Assembly (NCBI GenBank): GCA_041776485.1
Contig: JBHBQE010000018.1
Span: 1 to 64,000 of the forward strand
DNA: 64,000 bases
Source: JBHBQE01 sp041776485
GTDB lineage: Bacteria; Bacillota; Clostridia; Lachnospirales; Lachnospiraceae
Direction of reading: 5' to 3'
How positions within the stretch are numbered: the first letter of the stretch is position 1; each line of letters starts with the position of its first letter. The position numbers were made by a program, and so were the translations under genes. Below, piece by piece: positions 26,390 through 34,373 of this stretch. The notes under the pieces are model-generated. The model searched no databases. It was not told the DNA's origin and saw only the letters and a program-made list of their open reading frames with translations.

Positions 26390-26698
26390 CTACTTATCGA
26401 TTACTTCGCCTGTGCTCTTGGCGTAGCGAACCTTTTTGCCGTCTTCTATCTTAAATCCAACTCTTGTAGGTTTACCACCCTGAAGAAGCATTACATTTGA
26501 AATATCAATAGGGCGTTCACTTTCAACAATTCCACCCTGCTGATTTGCCAGGGACGGCTTAGTATGCTTTTTAACCATACGTACTCCCTCAACAAGGACT
26601 CTGTTTTTCTTACGGTCAATGTCAATGACCTTGCCCTCGCTGCCCTTATCTGCACCGGCAATCACACGAACTGTATCACCTTTTTTGATTTTTAACAT
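26390..26698 (-). CDS. rplX: 50S ribosomal protein L24
   Basis: 102 residues, an early assembly protein. N-terminal KOW domain KKGDTVRVIAGADKGSEGKV, then VKKHTKPSLANQQGGIVESE. It lies between rplN and rplE. Confidence 0.98.
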   Translation of the reverse strand: MLKIKKGDTVRVIAGADKGSEGKVIDIDRKKNRVLVEGVRMVKKHTKPSLANQQGGIVESERPIDISNVMLLQGGKPTRVGFKIEDGKKVRYAKSTGEVIDK

Positions 26699-26739
26699 AT
26701 CAATTCCTTCCTTCTTTGGCTTGCTTTAGTCTATACTTC

Positions 26740-27108
26740 CTAAAGCACCTCAGGTGCTAGAGAGATAATCCTCATAAACTGCTTTTCACGAAGCTCCCTT
26801 GCTACAGGTCCAAATATACGAGTCCCTCTTGGGGTTTTATCGTCCTTAATTATAACGGCTGCATTTTCATCAAATTTGATATAAGCTCCGTCTTTTCTCC
26901 TTGCACCATGCTTCGAACGAACAACTACAGCTTTCACCACATCACCCTTTTTAACAACACCACCGGGAGATGCGTCCTTAACTGTTGCAATTATAATGTC
27001 GCCAATATTTGCATATCTCCTAACAGAGCCGCCCATAACACGGATAACTAGAAGCTCTTTTGCACCTGTATTGTCGGCTACCTTTAATCTGCTTTCCTGC
27101 TGTACCAC
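26740..27108 (-). CDS. rplN: 50S ribosomal protein L14
   Basis: 122 residues, at the subunit interface. Highly conserved: MVQQESRLKVADNTGAKELL, GDVVKAVVVRSKHGARRKDG and GTRIFGPVARELREKQFMRI. First gene of the classical spc part of the cluster, directly after rpsQ. Confidence 0.98.
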   Translation of the reverse strand: MVQQESRLKVADNTGAKELLVIRVMGGSVRRYANIGDIIIATVKDASPGGVVKKGDVVKAVVVRSKHGARRKDGAYIKFDENAAVIIKDDKTPRGTRIFGPVARELREKQFMRIISLAPEVL

Positions 27109-27131
27109 CTTAAGCCTCCTTTGCGAATAAA

Positions 27132-27389
27132 TTATTTGGCTTTCTCAACGATTTCCGTAAGTCTCCAGCGTTTATCCCTGGAAAGAGGTCTTGTTTCCAT
27201 AACTCTTACGGTATCACCTATTCCGGCTTCATTATTTTCATCGTGTGCCTTAAGCTTATATGTTCTCTTAACAATTTTCTTGTATAAGGGATGGCGAACA
27301 TTGTCCTTTACGGCAACTACAATCGTTTTATCCATTTTGTCAGACACAACAATGCCGGTTCTTGTTTTTCTTAAGTTTCTATCTGCCAC
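27132..27389 (-). CDS. rpsQ: 30S ribosomal protein S17
   Basis: 85 residues, an OB-fold primary 16S rRNA binder. Conserved: RKTRTGIVVSDKMDKTIVVA and ETRPLSRDKRWRLTEIVEKA. Last gene of the classical S10 part. Confidence 0.98.
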   Translation of the reverse strand: MADRNLRKTRTGIVVSDKMDKTIVVAVKDNVRHPLYKKIVKRTYKLKAHDENNEAGIGDTVRVMETRPLSRDKRWRLTEIVEKAK

Positions 27390-27407
27390 TTTGCTTTTCC
27401 TCCAATA

Positions 27408-27623
27408 TTAAGCTGTTTTGCTGTTCTCTGTTATTACGGTTTGGATACGTGCAATATTACGTCTTACCTCTTTAATCCTACCCGTATTTTCAAGCTGGTT
27501 TGTAGCAAGCTGAAATCTTAAGTTGAAAAGTTCCTTCTTGGCCTCAGTTAACTTAGCATTTAACTCTTCATTTGATTGTTTTCTTAATTCTTCCAGTAAA
27601 TTTGTAGACTTCATATCACTCAC
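27408..27623 (-). CDS. rpmC: 50S ribosomal protein L29
   Basis: 71 residues forming a helical hairpin near the tunnel exit, a docking point for trigger factor and SRP. Conserved: EELNAKLTEAKKELFNLRFQ and NTGRIKEVRRNIARIQTV. It overlaps rplP by 8 bases. Confidence 0.98.
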   Translation of the reverse strand: MSDMKSTNLLEELRKQSNEELNAKLTEAKKELFNLRFQLATNQLENTGRIKEVRRNIARIQTVITENSKTA

Positions 27624-28041
27624 CGCCTTCCAAATCTGCTCTAGATGCTATCTTACACCTGCATGGGAGTTTGTGCATAGCAAGCCTTAACGCTTCTCTT
27701 GCAACCGGTTCTGCTACCCCGGCTATTTCAAACATAACTCTGCCCGGCTTTACCACTGCCACCCAGTAATCCACAGCACCCTTACCTTTACCCATTCGGG
27801 TTTCAGCCGGTCTGGCTGTAACAGGTTTATCCGGGAATATTTTTATCCAAACTTTACCGCCACGCTTTATGTGTCTTGTCATAGCTACACGGGCAGCCTC
27901 AATTTGATTGGATGTTATCCAGCAAGGATCCTGAGATACTATACCAAATTCACCATATGTGATTTTGTTGCCTCTATTGGCCTTACCTCTCATGTTTCCG
28001 CGGAACTGCTTTCTCCGCTTCACTCTCTTGGGCATTAACAT
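27616..28041 (-). CDS. rplP: 50S ribosomal protein L16
   Basis: 141 residues. L16 helps position tRNA at the peptidyl transferase centre. The start MLMPKRVKRRKQFRGNMRG and the conserved RHIKRGGKVWIKIFPDKPVT and MGKGKGAVDYWVAVVKPGR are typical. Its first base overlaps the rpsC stop. Confidence 0.98.
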   Translation of the reverse strand: MLMPKRVKRRKQFRGNMRGKANRGNKITYGEFGIVSQDPCWITSNQIEAARVAMTRHIKRGGKVWIKIFPDKPVTARPAETRMGKGKGAVDYWVAVVKPGRVMFEIAGVAEPVAREALRLAMHKLPCRCKIASRADLEGGE

Positions 28042-28742
28042 TACCTGTCTCCTCCTTCCCTTTTACGTCTTGGTCTAGAAGGTGTCGGCTCCACTACTTG
28101 TACACCCTTTTTTTGGGGAAGAATTTCTCCCTTGTATATCCATACCTTTACGCCAATTTTCCCATAAGTTGTATCCGCCTCTGCAAAACCATAGTCAATA
28201 TCTGCCCTTAATGTCTGCAAAGGTATTGTTCCCTCATTATATGTCTCTACTCTTGCCATGTCAGCACCACCCAAGCGTCCTGCAACAGAAGCCTTTATTC
28301 CATACACTCCAGCCTTCATGGAACGTCCCATGGCAGACTTCATCGCCCTTCTGAAGGAAACACGATTTTCCAGCTGACCTGCTATATTCTCCGCAACAAG
28401 TTGAGCGTCACGGTCAGGTCTTTTCACTTCCTTGATATCAATAGAAAGCTTATCCTTTGATAGCTTTTGTATCTCATTTTTAATCTTTTCAATTTCAGTG
28501 CCGCCCTTACCGATTACTATACCGGGCTTTGCAGTGTAAACCAGCACTCTTACTCTTCCGGCGGCACGCTCTATCTCAATTTTAGATATGCCGGCAGCAT
28601 AGAGTTTTTTCTTTAGAAACTGTCTAATCTTGTAATCTTCCACAAGATAGTCAGCGAAATCCTTGTGATTTGCGAACCATACAGAGTCCCATCCTTTTAT
28701 GATTCCAACTCTAAGTCCGTGGGGATTAACCTTCTGACCCAT
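28041..28742 (-). CDS. rpsC: 30S ribosomal protein S3
   Basis: 233 residues. S3 lines the mRNA entry channel. It shows MGQKVNPHGLRVGIIKGWDS, a KH domain with GIVIGKGGTEIEKI, and the C-terminal domain GIKASVAGRLGGADMAR. The basic tail ends RPRRKREGGDR. It lies between rplV and rplP. Confidence 0.98.
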   Translation of the reverse strand: MGQKVNPHGLRVGIIKGWDSVWFANHKDFADYLVEDYKIRQFLKKKLYAAGISKIEIERAAGRVRVLVYTAKPGIVIGKGGTEIEKIKNEIQKLSKDKLSIDIKEVKRPDRDAQLVAENIAGQLENRVSFRRAMKSAMGRSMKAGVYGIKASVAGRLGGADMARVETYNEGTIPLQTLRADIDYGFAEADTTYGKIGVKVWIYKGEILPQKKGVQVVEPTPSRPRRKREGGDR

Positions 28743-28754
28743 TTGCTTCCTCCT

Positions 28755-29141
28755 TTATTTCTCGTCAAGCACAATTGTAATGTGGCTTAATCTCTTCTCA
28801 ATACGATACGCTCTACCTTGAGCCCTGGGACGAATTCTCTTCATTGTGGGTCCCTTATTGGCATAACACTCTGCAATGTAAAGATTTTTAGGGTTTAATC
28901 CGTTATTATTCTCTGCATTCGCAATTGCACTCTTTAGAAGCTTTCCAATAACGGTTGACGCATATCTGGGGCTGTATGAAAGAATACCAAGTGCTGATGT
29001 AACATCTTTACCCCTTATAGCGTCAAGCACAAAACACGCTTTGGTTACAGGCATTCTTGCATAAGACAGCTTTGCAGACGGTCTCTCGTCACGTATTTCA
29101 TTTCTTTCTCTTTTATATCGGGTTCTATGTCCCTTAGCCAT
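28755..29141 (-). CDS. rplV: 50S ribosomal protein L22
   Basis: 128 residues, slightly longer than usual because of a basic N-terminal tail (MAKGHRTRYKRERNEIRDE). L22 has a beta-hairpin lining the exit tunnel. Conserved: KLLKSAIANAENNNGLNPKN and RIRPRAQGRAYRIEKRLSHI. Located between rpsS and rpsC. Confidence 0.98.
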   Translation of the reverse strand: MAKGHRTRYKRERNEIRDERPSAKLSYARMPVTKACFVLDAIRGKDVTSALGILSYSPRYASTVIGKLLKSAIANAENNNGLNPKNLYIAECYANKGPTMKRIRPRAQGRAYRIEKRLSHITIVLDEK

Positions 29142-29165
29142 TTTAAAACCTCCTTAGGGTGGAAA

Positions 29166-29441
29166 TTATCTTCCCTTTTTCTCGTTCTTTGTGTGACCTT
29201 TATAGGTTCTTGTTGCTACAAATTCTCCAAGCTTATGTCCCACCATATCCTCGGTAACATATACGGGGACATGCTTACGTCCGTCATGTACAGCAATGGT
29301 ATGGCTAACCATTGAAGGGAATATGGTTGAACGTCTGGACCATGTTTTGATAACAGACTTATCCCCGGAGGAATTCATTGCATCAATTTTCTTTAACAGG
29401 CTTTCATCTGCGAAAGGGCCCTTTTTAAGTGATCTTGACAT
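29166..29441 (-). CDS. rpsS: 30S ribosomal protein S19
   Basis: 91 residues, in the small-subunit head next to S13. Conserved: MSRSLKKGPFADESLLKKID, IKTWSRRSTIFPSMVSHTI and GHKLGEFVATRTYKGH. Located between rplB and rplV. Confidence 0.98.
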   Translation of the reverse strand: MSRSLKKGPFADESLLKKIDAMNSSGDKSVIKTWSRRSTIFPSMVSHTIAVHDGRKHVPVYVTEDMVGHKLGEFVATRTYKGHTKNEKKGR

Positions 29442-29450
29442 AGTTCCTCC

Positions 29451-30293
29451 TTACTTTATTGCCTTGCCGTCACGTCTTCTGACGATTAGCTTGTTAGATT
29501 GTTTATGTTTCTTTCTGGTCTTAAGACCAAGAGCAGGTTTGCCCCAAGGTGTAGAAGGTCCGGGACGACCAATGGGAGCCTTACCCTCACCACCACCGTG
29601 AGGATGGTCATTGGGGTTCATGGCAGATCCACGCACTGTAGGTCTAATACCCATATGGCGCTTCCTGCCCGCCTTACCAATCTTGATAAGGTTGTGGTCA
29701 CCATTTCCTATCTCACCGATTGTAGCACGACAGCCTATAGGAACCATTCTCATTTCACCCGACGGAAGCCTTAATGTGGCATATTTACCCTCTTTAGCCA
29801 TCAGCTGTGCACTGTTGCCTGCTGCACGAACCATCTGGCCTCCCTTATTTGGCTGTAACTCTATATTGTGAATTAACGTACCCACAGGGATATTTTCAAG
29901 GGGAAGGCAATTGCCTACTTTGATTTCTGCCTTCTTGCCACTCATAACAACCATTCCATCTGTAAGTCCTTCAGGCGCAAGAATGTATGACTTAATGCCA
30001 TCTTCATAGCAAATCAACGCTATATTGGCGCTTCTATTGGGGTCGTATTCAATCCCTATAACCTTTGCCGGCATATCGTCCTTTAATCTCTTAAAGTCGA
30101 TAACTCTATATTTTTTGTGATATCCGCCTCCACGGTGACGTACAGTAATCTTGCCCTGATTATTTCTTCCGGAATTCTTCTTAAGACTTGTAACTAAAGT
30201 CTTTTCAGGGGTCTTTTTTGTTATCTCAGCAAAATCAGAGCCCGTCATGTTCCTTCTGGAGGGTGTATATGGTTTATACTTCTTAATACCCAT
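29451..30293 (-). CDS. rplB: 50S ribosomal protein L2
   Basis: 280 residues. L2 is required for subunit association and peptidyl transfer. Conserved: MGIKKYKPYTPSRRNMTGSD, the SH3-like core, and MNPNDHPHGGGEGKAPIGR with the histidine near the peptidyl transferase centre. The basic tail (KKHKQSNKLIVRRRDGKAIK) is complete. Confidence 0.98.
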   Translation of the reverse strand: MGIKKYKPYTPSRRNMTGSDFAEITKKTPEKTLVTSLKKNSGRNNQGKITVRHRGGGYHKKYRVIDFKRLKDDMPAKVIGIEYDPNRSANIALICYEDGIKSYILAPEGLTDGMVVMSGKKAEIKVGNCLPLENIPVGTLIHNIELQPNKGGQMVRAAGNSAQLMAKEGKYATLRLPSGEMRMVPIGCRATIGEIGNGDHNLIKIGKAGRKRHMGIRPTVRGSAMNPNDHPHGGGEGKAPIGRPGPSTPWGKPALGLKTRKKHKQSNKLIVRRRDGKAIK

Positions 30294-30317
30294 CGTCTGA
30301 TACTCCTTTCCGTTATT

Positions 30318-30617
30318 CTACAGACCTGCGAACAGCTCAATATCCTTTGAGTCGGGAGTAAGCTGAACTATAGCTCTTTTTGTCTTTGCCGTATATCCCT
30401 GAATGCGTCCGCGACGTTTCTTTTTACCTGGCATAGTCTGAGTATTTACAGATTTAACTTTGGCACCATCAAACATTTTCTCAACAGCTTCCTTAATCAT
30501 ATGTTTGTTTGCCTCCGGGTGCACCTGGAATGTATACTTTTTGTAAGCCAATCCTTCCATACTTTTTTCTGTAATAATAGGCTTTTGTATAACATCATAG
30601 TATTGAATATTTGCCAT
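30318..30617 (-). CDS. rplW: 50S ribosomal protein L23
   Basis: 99 residues, at the tunnel exit. Conserved: YDVIQKPIITEKSMEGL, YTFQVHPEANKHMIKEAVEK and TMPGKKKRRGRIQGYTAKTK. Its ATG overlaps the last base of rplD. Confidence 0.98.
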   Translation of the reverse strand: MANIQYYDVIQKPIITEKSMEGLAYKKYTFQVHPEANKHMIKEAVEKMFDGAKVKSVNTQTMPGKKKRRGRIQGYTAKTKRAIVQLTPDSKDIELFAGL

Positions 30618-31249
30618 TATGCATACACCTCCTCAATATTATTCACTGCTTCCTTTGTGAGGATAAGTGTGTTGTGTTTCAGGATATCGTACACATTAAA
30701 TGTAGCATAATCCTTGCTGCACACAGCAGTCTTTACCGCAGGAATATTATTTGCGCTTCTAACAACATTTTCATCATTTGCACCAAGCACAACTAACGCC
30801 CCCTGAACATTAAGATTTCCAAGAACTTTAACAAAATCCTTTGTCTTAATCTCACTTAACTTAAGTTCATCCATAACGATAATCTTTTCTGCACTAAGCT
30901 TAGATGATAATGCAGACTTAAGTGCTATGCGGCGCTCTTTCTTGTTGAGTTTTTTAGTATAGTCTCTGGGTGTGGGCGCAAATACAACTCCGCCGCCCTT
31001 CCACTGAGGCGCACGAATACTTCCCTGACGAGCATGCCCTGTGCCTTTTTGGCGCCAAGGCTTCCTTCCACCGCCCCGAACTTCACTTCTGGTTTTTGCT
31101 TTCTGTGTGCCCTGACGCTTTGAAGCCAAATGGGCAACTACAGACAAATGCATAAGATTTTCATTTATTTCGGTTGCAAAGATATCATCATTTAAGTCGA
31201 TATCCCCTACCGTTTTCCCTTCCATATTATAAACGGATACTTTAGCCAT
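30617..31249 (-). CDS. rplD: 50S ribosomal protein L4
   Basis: 210 residues. L4 lines the exit tunnel through its long loop (GGGRKPWRQKGTGHARQGS, then PQWKGGGVVFAPTPRDYTKK) and in some bacteria represses the S10 operon. Located between rplC and rplW. Confidence 0.98.
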   Translation of the reverse strand: MAKVSVYNMEGKTVGDIDLNDDIFATEINENLMHLSVVAHLASKRQGTQKAKTRSEVRGGGRKPWRQKGTGHARQGSIRAPQWKGGGVVFAPTPRDYTKKLNKKERRIALKSALSSKLSAEKIIVMDELKLSEIKTKDFVKVLGNLNVQGALVVLGANDENVVRSANNIPAVKTAVCSKDYATFNVYDILKHNTLILTKEAVNNIEEVYA

Positions 31250-31275
31250 ATTACGGCTCCTTTCTATTCCGAAAA

Positions 31276-31956
31276 TTAAGCCTTTTTAACGGTTTCCTTA
31301 ACGGTAACAAGAGCCTTTTTGGGGCCAGGTACCGCACCCTTTACAAGAAGCAGATTATTTTCAGTATCTACCTTTACAATTTCAAGGTTTTGAACTGTAA
31401 CCTGCTCACTTCCCATGTGTCCGGGCATTCCTTTACCCTTAAACACTCTGCTGGGGGTAGATGCCATACCGTTAGAACCTTGATGGCGGTGAAACTTTGA
31501 GCCGTGAGTCATAGGTCCGCGGTGCTGTCCGTGTCTTTTGATTGCACCCTGATATCCTTTACCCTTCGAAACTGCTGTGGCATCAATTTTATCTCCTGCC
31601 TCAAAGATACCTGCCGTAAGCTCACTTCCAAGCTCATAATCAGCTATATTTGAAACGGCAAACTCTCTGACAAATCTTTTAGGAGCAACTCCGGCTTTAT
31701 CAAAGTGTCCCTTCTCCGGACGGTTTACACCGTGTCTTCTCCAAACCTTTTTCCTGCCTGTGGCGTCTTTATCCACCTGCCTGGTCTTTTTGTCTGTCAT
31801 AGCTACCTGAATAGCCTCGTAGCCGTCATTTTCCATTGTTTTAATTTGTGTTACCTGATTGGGCTCAACCAAAAGTACGGTAACCGGAGTTAAAACTCCC
31901 TCTTCATTGAACACCTGTGTCATTCCGACTTTTCTGGTAAGTAACGCTTTTGTCAT
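31276..31956 (-). CDS. rplC: 50S ribosomal protein L3
   Basis: 226 residues, slightly longer than the usual 209-215. L3 initiates large-subunit assembly and reaches the peptidyl transferase centre. Conserved: TRKVGMTQVFNEEGVLTPVT and the long loop RHGQHRGPMTHGSKFHRHQG, GKGMPGHMGSEQVTVQNLE. Located between rpsJ and rplD. Confidence 0.98.
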   Translation of the reverse strand: MTKALLTRKVGMTQVFNEEGVLTPVTVLLVEPNQVTQIKTMENDGYEAIQVAMTDKKTRQVDKDATGRKKVWRRHGVNRPEKGHFDKAGVAPKRFVREFAVSNIADYELGSELTAGIFEAGDKIDATAVSKGKGYQGAIKRHGQHRGPMTHGSKFHRHQGSNGMASTPSRVFKGKGMPGHMGSEQVTVQNLEIVKVDTENNLLLVKGAVPGPKKALVTVKETVKKA

Positions 31957-32011
31957 TCTTTCCTCCTTTGCTACAGCGGAACCTCTGGTTCGTACTAGCT
32001 GAACAAATTAC

Positions 32012-32329
32012 TTATTTGTCCTTCATCTTGATATCAATCTGTACACCTGCAGGCATTTCCAGCCTCGACAATGTATCCACAGTTTTCTGTGTAGGTGTAA
32101 GAATATCAATCAATCTCTTGTGTGTACGCTGTTCAAACTGCTCTCTTGAATCCTTGTACTTATGTACTGCACGAAGAATTGTCACTACCTCTTTTTTTGT
32201 AGGCAGGGGAACAGGACCTGAAATGGCTGCCCCGGTCTTCTTAATGGCTTCAATAATCTTTGAACAAGAAGCGTCCACCAGCTCATGATCATAAGCTTTA
32301 AGAGTGATTCTCATTACCTGTGTTGCCAA
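32012..32329 (-). CDS. rpsJ: 30S ribosomal protein S10
   Basis: 105 residues, first gene of the superoperon; S10 is also NusE in antitermination. Conserved: MRITLKAYDHELVDASCSKI, GPVPLPTKKEVVTILRA, KDSREQFEQRTHKRLIDI. The chosen start is TTG 32329, with AGGAGG 6 bases upstream; ATG 32314 would be 21 bases from it and would shorten the protein by five residues. Confidence 0.97.
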   Translation of the reverse strand: MATQVMRITLKAYDHELVDASCSKIIEAIKKTGAAISGPVPLPTKKEVVTILRAVHKYKDSREQFEQRTHKRLIDILTPTQKTVDTLSRLEMPAGVQIDIKMKDK

Positions 32330-32417
32330 ATTTTGCCTCCTTTACTTGCTATAGTCTACACTCACCCGAGCGTGTCCTATTGTAACGCACTTATCCCTCA
32401 AACGCAGTGCGATAGAT

Positions 32418-32446
32418 ATTATATAAAAATTTTTCAAGGATTGCAA
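32418..32446 (-). promoter_or_regulatory. Promoter of the S10-spc-alpha superoperon
   Basis: TTGCAA (32446-32441) and TATAAT (32423-32418) with a 17-base spacer on minus. The start would be near 32411, giving a leader of about 80 bases with two small hairpins (GCACT/AGTGC and CTC/GAG based) before the rpsJ ribosome binding site. I cannot say whether the leader binds L4. Confidence 0.75.
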
Positions 32447-32700
32447 GAAATTTTTGGGGATTTTTGAAAATTTTTATATAGAGGTAGACTAATGCGGCTA
32501 TTATATGGGAAGATAGAGTATGGAATGATTATTTATGTTGGCGGAAACAGGATAAGAAAGCTCTAAGTTTCTTATTATTTGTTCTAAGCCAGCATCTGAT
32601 AACGGCAAAAAGCTGACAATGCCGATAAAATTCTAAATCCCCAATATATTTTTATCCCTTATTTATTCCAAATCATATTATAGCATTATAGCACAAAATT

Positions 32701-32746
32701 TTAGCCTACATCCCCCTTTACCACTGCAAAAGAAAATATAGGCTAA
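32701..32746 (-). terminator. Probable terminator of the SigD-dependent gene
   Basis: On minus TTAGCCTA (32746-32739) and TAGGCTAA (32708-32701) form perfect 8-base arms with a 30-base loop, followed by AATTTTGTGC. It lies about 60 bases after the stop of the 202-residue gene. The long loop lowers certainty. Confidence 0.45.
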
Positions 32747-32805
32747 TTAATAATTATTTTATATAATACCATCTCAAAGGAAAGGTCTATATCATATATA
32801 CAGAT

Positions 32806-33414
32806 TTATGCCTCCGGCTTCTTGGAGTTGTAATAATCCTCAAACAGCTTATTTGTAGCTTCCATAGTTTTTTTGCTGATATCGGGAAGATCTTTTCCCC
32901 AGGCGCCTGTTGCTAATTTATATCCCTTTTCTATGGCTGCCTGCATTTTTTCCATTTTGCCCACATCGTCGCCTGCGAGAGCTGAAGCAAAATCAAACAG
33001 TCTTTGGGATGTCTGTTTAACTCCCCAGTAGCCATCTTCGGAAATATCTTCCATTGCCTGTGCCTTAGTAGCGGGGTCTACCTTAAAATCACCGCTTGCA
33101 AGGAATTTCCAGATACTGTCGTCTCCGGTGGCAAGGCTGTTAGCTTTGCCCTGTCCGGACATCATCTGCTTTACAATGTTTATCAGCTGACTCTCACGAT
33201 TTGCCTGATCCGCCTTTAGCTGTTTAACCAATGCCGCCCTGTCTGTCTCACTCATTTTATTAATGGAATAAGGAGCCTTTTCAGTTGATATCGGTTTACT
33301 TTTTTCATAAACTGCAGAAACCTCAGACTTTGTTTCTTCGGTCTTTGCCTTTTTATTTTCACCGATTTTAGGCTGATATACAGGCGTTGACTGTATCTTT
33401 GAAATAGAGCTCAT
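32806..33414 (-). CDS. Unknown protein, probably SigD (flagellar sigma) regulon member
   Basis: 202 residues, soluble, no signal peptide. The N-terminal 55 residues are Lys/Glu/Ser-rich and probably disordered (KIGENKKAKTEETKSE). The rest is helical, with SETDRAALVKQLKADQANRE and LINIVKQMMSGQGKANSLAT, then a motif-like FKVDPATKAQAMEDISEDGY, WGVKQTSQRLFDFASALAGDD and a conserved-looking WGKDLPDIS. The gene has GGAGG before ATG 33414 and a consensus SigD promoter 40-67 bases upstream, and it follows motA. A role in motility or its regulation is inferred from promoter and neighbour only. I do not recognise a named family. Confidence 0.8.
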   Translation of the reverse strand: MSSISKIQSTPVYQPKIGENKKAKTEETKSEVSAVYEKSKPISTEKAPYSINKMSETDRAALVKQLKADQANRESQLINIVKQMMSGQGKANSLATGDDSIWKFLASGDFKVDPATKAQAMEDISEDGYWGVKQTSQRLFDFASALAGDDVGKMEKMQAAIEKGYKLATGAWGKDLPDISKKTMEATNKLFEDYYNSKKPEA

Positions 33415-33454
33415 ATCTTTCCTCCTTGAAAAACAATAATCCTTTACAGATATT

Positions 33455-33481
33455 ATATCGGATACATCTGCCGAAAATTTA
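33455..33481 (-). promoter_or_regulatory. SigD (sigma-28) type flagellar promoter
   Basis: On minus TAAA (33481-33478), a 16-base spacer and CCGATAT (33461-33455) match the Bacillus subtilis SigD consensus TAAA-N14-16-CCGATAT without a mismatch in the core. It lies 40 bases before the start of the 202-residue gene and after the motA stop. Confidence 0.75.
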
Positions 33482-33520
33482 GCTTACATGAAATATTATT
33501 TTATTAGGTACAAAAAGTCC

Positions 33521-34288
33521 TTAGTCTTCCTTATCAATTATTGCTTTAAGCTTTTGTTTAATAATTCTGCTGTTTTCTCCTGCCTGAATAGATAAAACTC
33601 CTTCTATAATAAGTTCCATTTCCAGATTTTTTGCCAAGCAGTTCTTCTCAAGCTTTCTGGAAACCGGAATACAAATCCAGTTTGCAATCACAGAACCATA
33701 TAAAGTGGTAATAAGTGCCAGGGACATTCCCGCACCAATAGCAGAGGAATTTTCACCCATAGTTTTCATCATATTAATAAGACCGATTAAGGTGCCCACC
33801 ATACCCCATGCCGGTGCATAGGCACCAAAATCCTCCCAAAATTTGACCCGCTTTTTCTCATTATCATATTTATGAAAAAGCTCTGCCTCCAATATATCCC
33901 TTATCAGTTCAGAATCAGTACCGTCCACCACAAGACTTATAGCCTTTCTTAAGAACATATCGGAAACAGAATTGCCTGTTTCCTCAAGTGCCAGCAGCCC
34001 TTCACGCCTTGCCACATCGGACATATCCAATATTTTATTAAATATTTCATTAAGATTGTGTCCCTTAGTTTCAAAGGCAACACCAATCCCCCTTACCCCG
34101 AAAATAAAATCCTCAAAGGAGTCTGAGGTGGCAAGAACAGCAAACAATGCGCCTCCAAAGGTTAAAATAAATGATGGTAAATGCAGGAAATTTACAATTG
34201 TACCTATGCCGCCGTTGGTGGCAATACCAAATATAATCGCCGCAAAGCAGGTTATCAGTCCCGTTGCAAAGGCTTTATTAATTTTCAT
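33521..34288 (-). CDS. motA: Flagellar motor stator protein MotA
   Basis: 255 residues, standard length, with four membrane helices (about 5-25, 33-52, 145-165, 180-200). MotA with MotB forms the ion-conducting stator that drives flagellar rotation. The N-terminus GLITCFAAIIFGIATNGGIG and FLHLPSFILTFGGALFAVLA, the charged cytoplasmic loop, and YAPAWGMVGTLIGLINMMK, MSLALITTLYGSVIANWI are typical; the Pro of helix 3/4 (APAWG) is present. No motB follows: the next gene on this strand is the 202-residue unknown. The ATG is preceded by GGAGG at 12 bases. Confidence 0.92.
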   Translation of the reverse strand: MKINKAFATGLITCFAAIIFGIATNGGIGTIVNFLHLPSFILTFGGALFAVLATSDSFEDFIFGVRGIGVAFETKGHNLNEIFNKILDMSDVARREGLLALEETGNSVSDMFLRKAISLVVDGTDSELIRDILEAELFHKYDNEKKRVKFWEDFGAYAPAWGMVGTLIGLINMMKTMGENSSAIGAGMSLALITTLYGSVIANWICIPVSRKLEKNCLAKNLEMELIIEGVLSIQAGENSRIIKQKLKAIIDKED

Positions 34289-34322
34289 GTAACATAATCC
34301 TCCCCTATAGAATTCGGGGATT

Positions 34323-34352
34323 ATTATAGCTTTGCAAGGGAATTCTACTCAA
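34323..34352 (-). promoter_or_regulatory. Promoter of motA
   Basis: TTGAGT (34352-34347) and TATAAT (34328-34323) with an 18-base spacer on minus; a sigma-A type promoter, unlike the SigD promoter of the next gene. Confidence 0.5.
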
Positions 34353-34353
34353 C

Positions 34354-34366
34354 CTACGTTACGTAG
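34354..34366. promoter_or_regulatory. 13-base palindrome next to the motA -35, candidate operator
   Basis: CTACGTTACGTAG on plus is two perfect 6-base arms (CTACGT and ACGTAG) around one base. It lies between the stop of the XRE regulator gene and the -35 of the motA promoter, where a repressor could block transcription. The adjacent XRE protein is the natural candidate. Confidence 0.4.
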
Positions 34367-34373
34367 AGTCGCC

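Larger units (their letters stand above)
32330..32805. other. Intergenic region upstream of rpsJ
   Basis: 476 AT-rich bases. It contains the rpsJ promoter and leader, the terminator at 32701-32746, a pair of overlapping TATAAT-like hexamers (about 32680-32694) after TG that could be a weak second promoter, and a short hairpin ATAAGAAA/TTTCTTAT near 32552-32575. No coding region is evident and the str operon genes (fusA, tuf) are not here. Confidence 0.5.
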
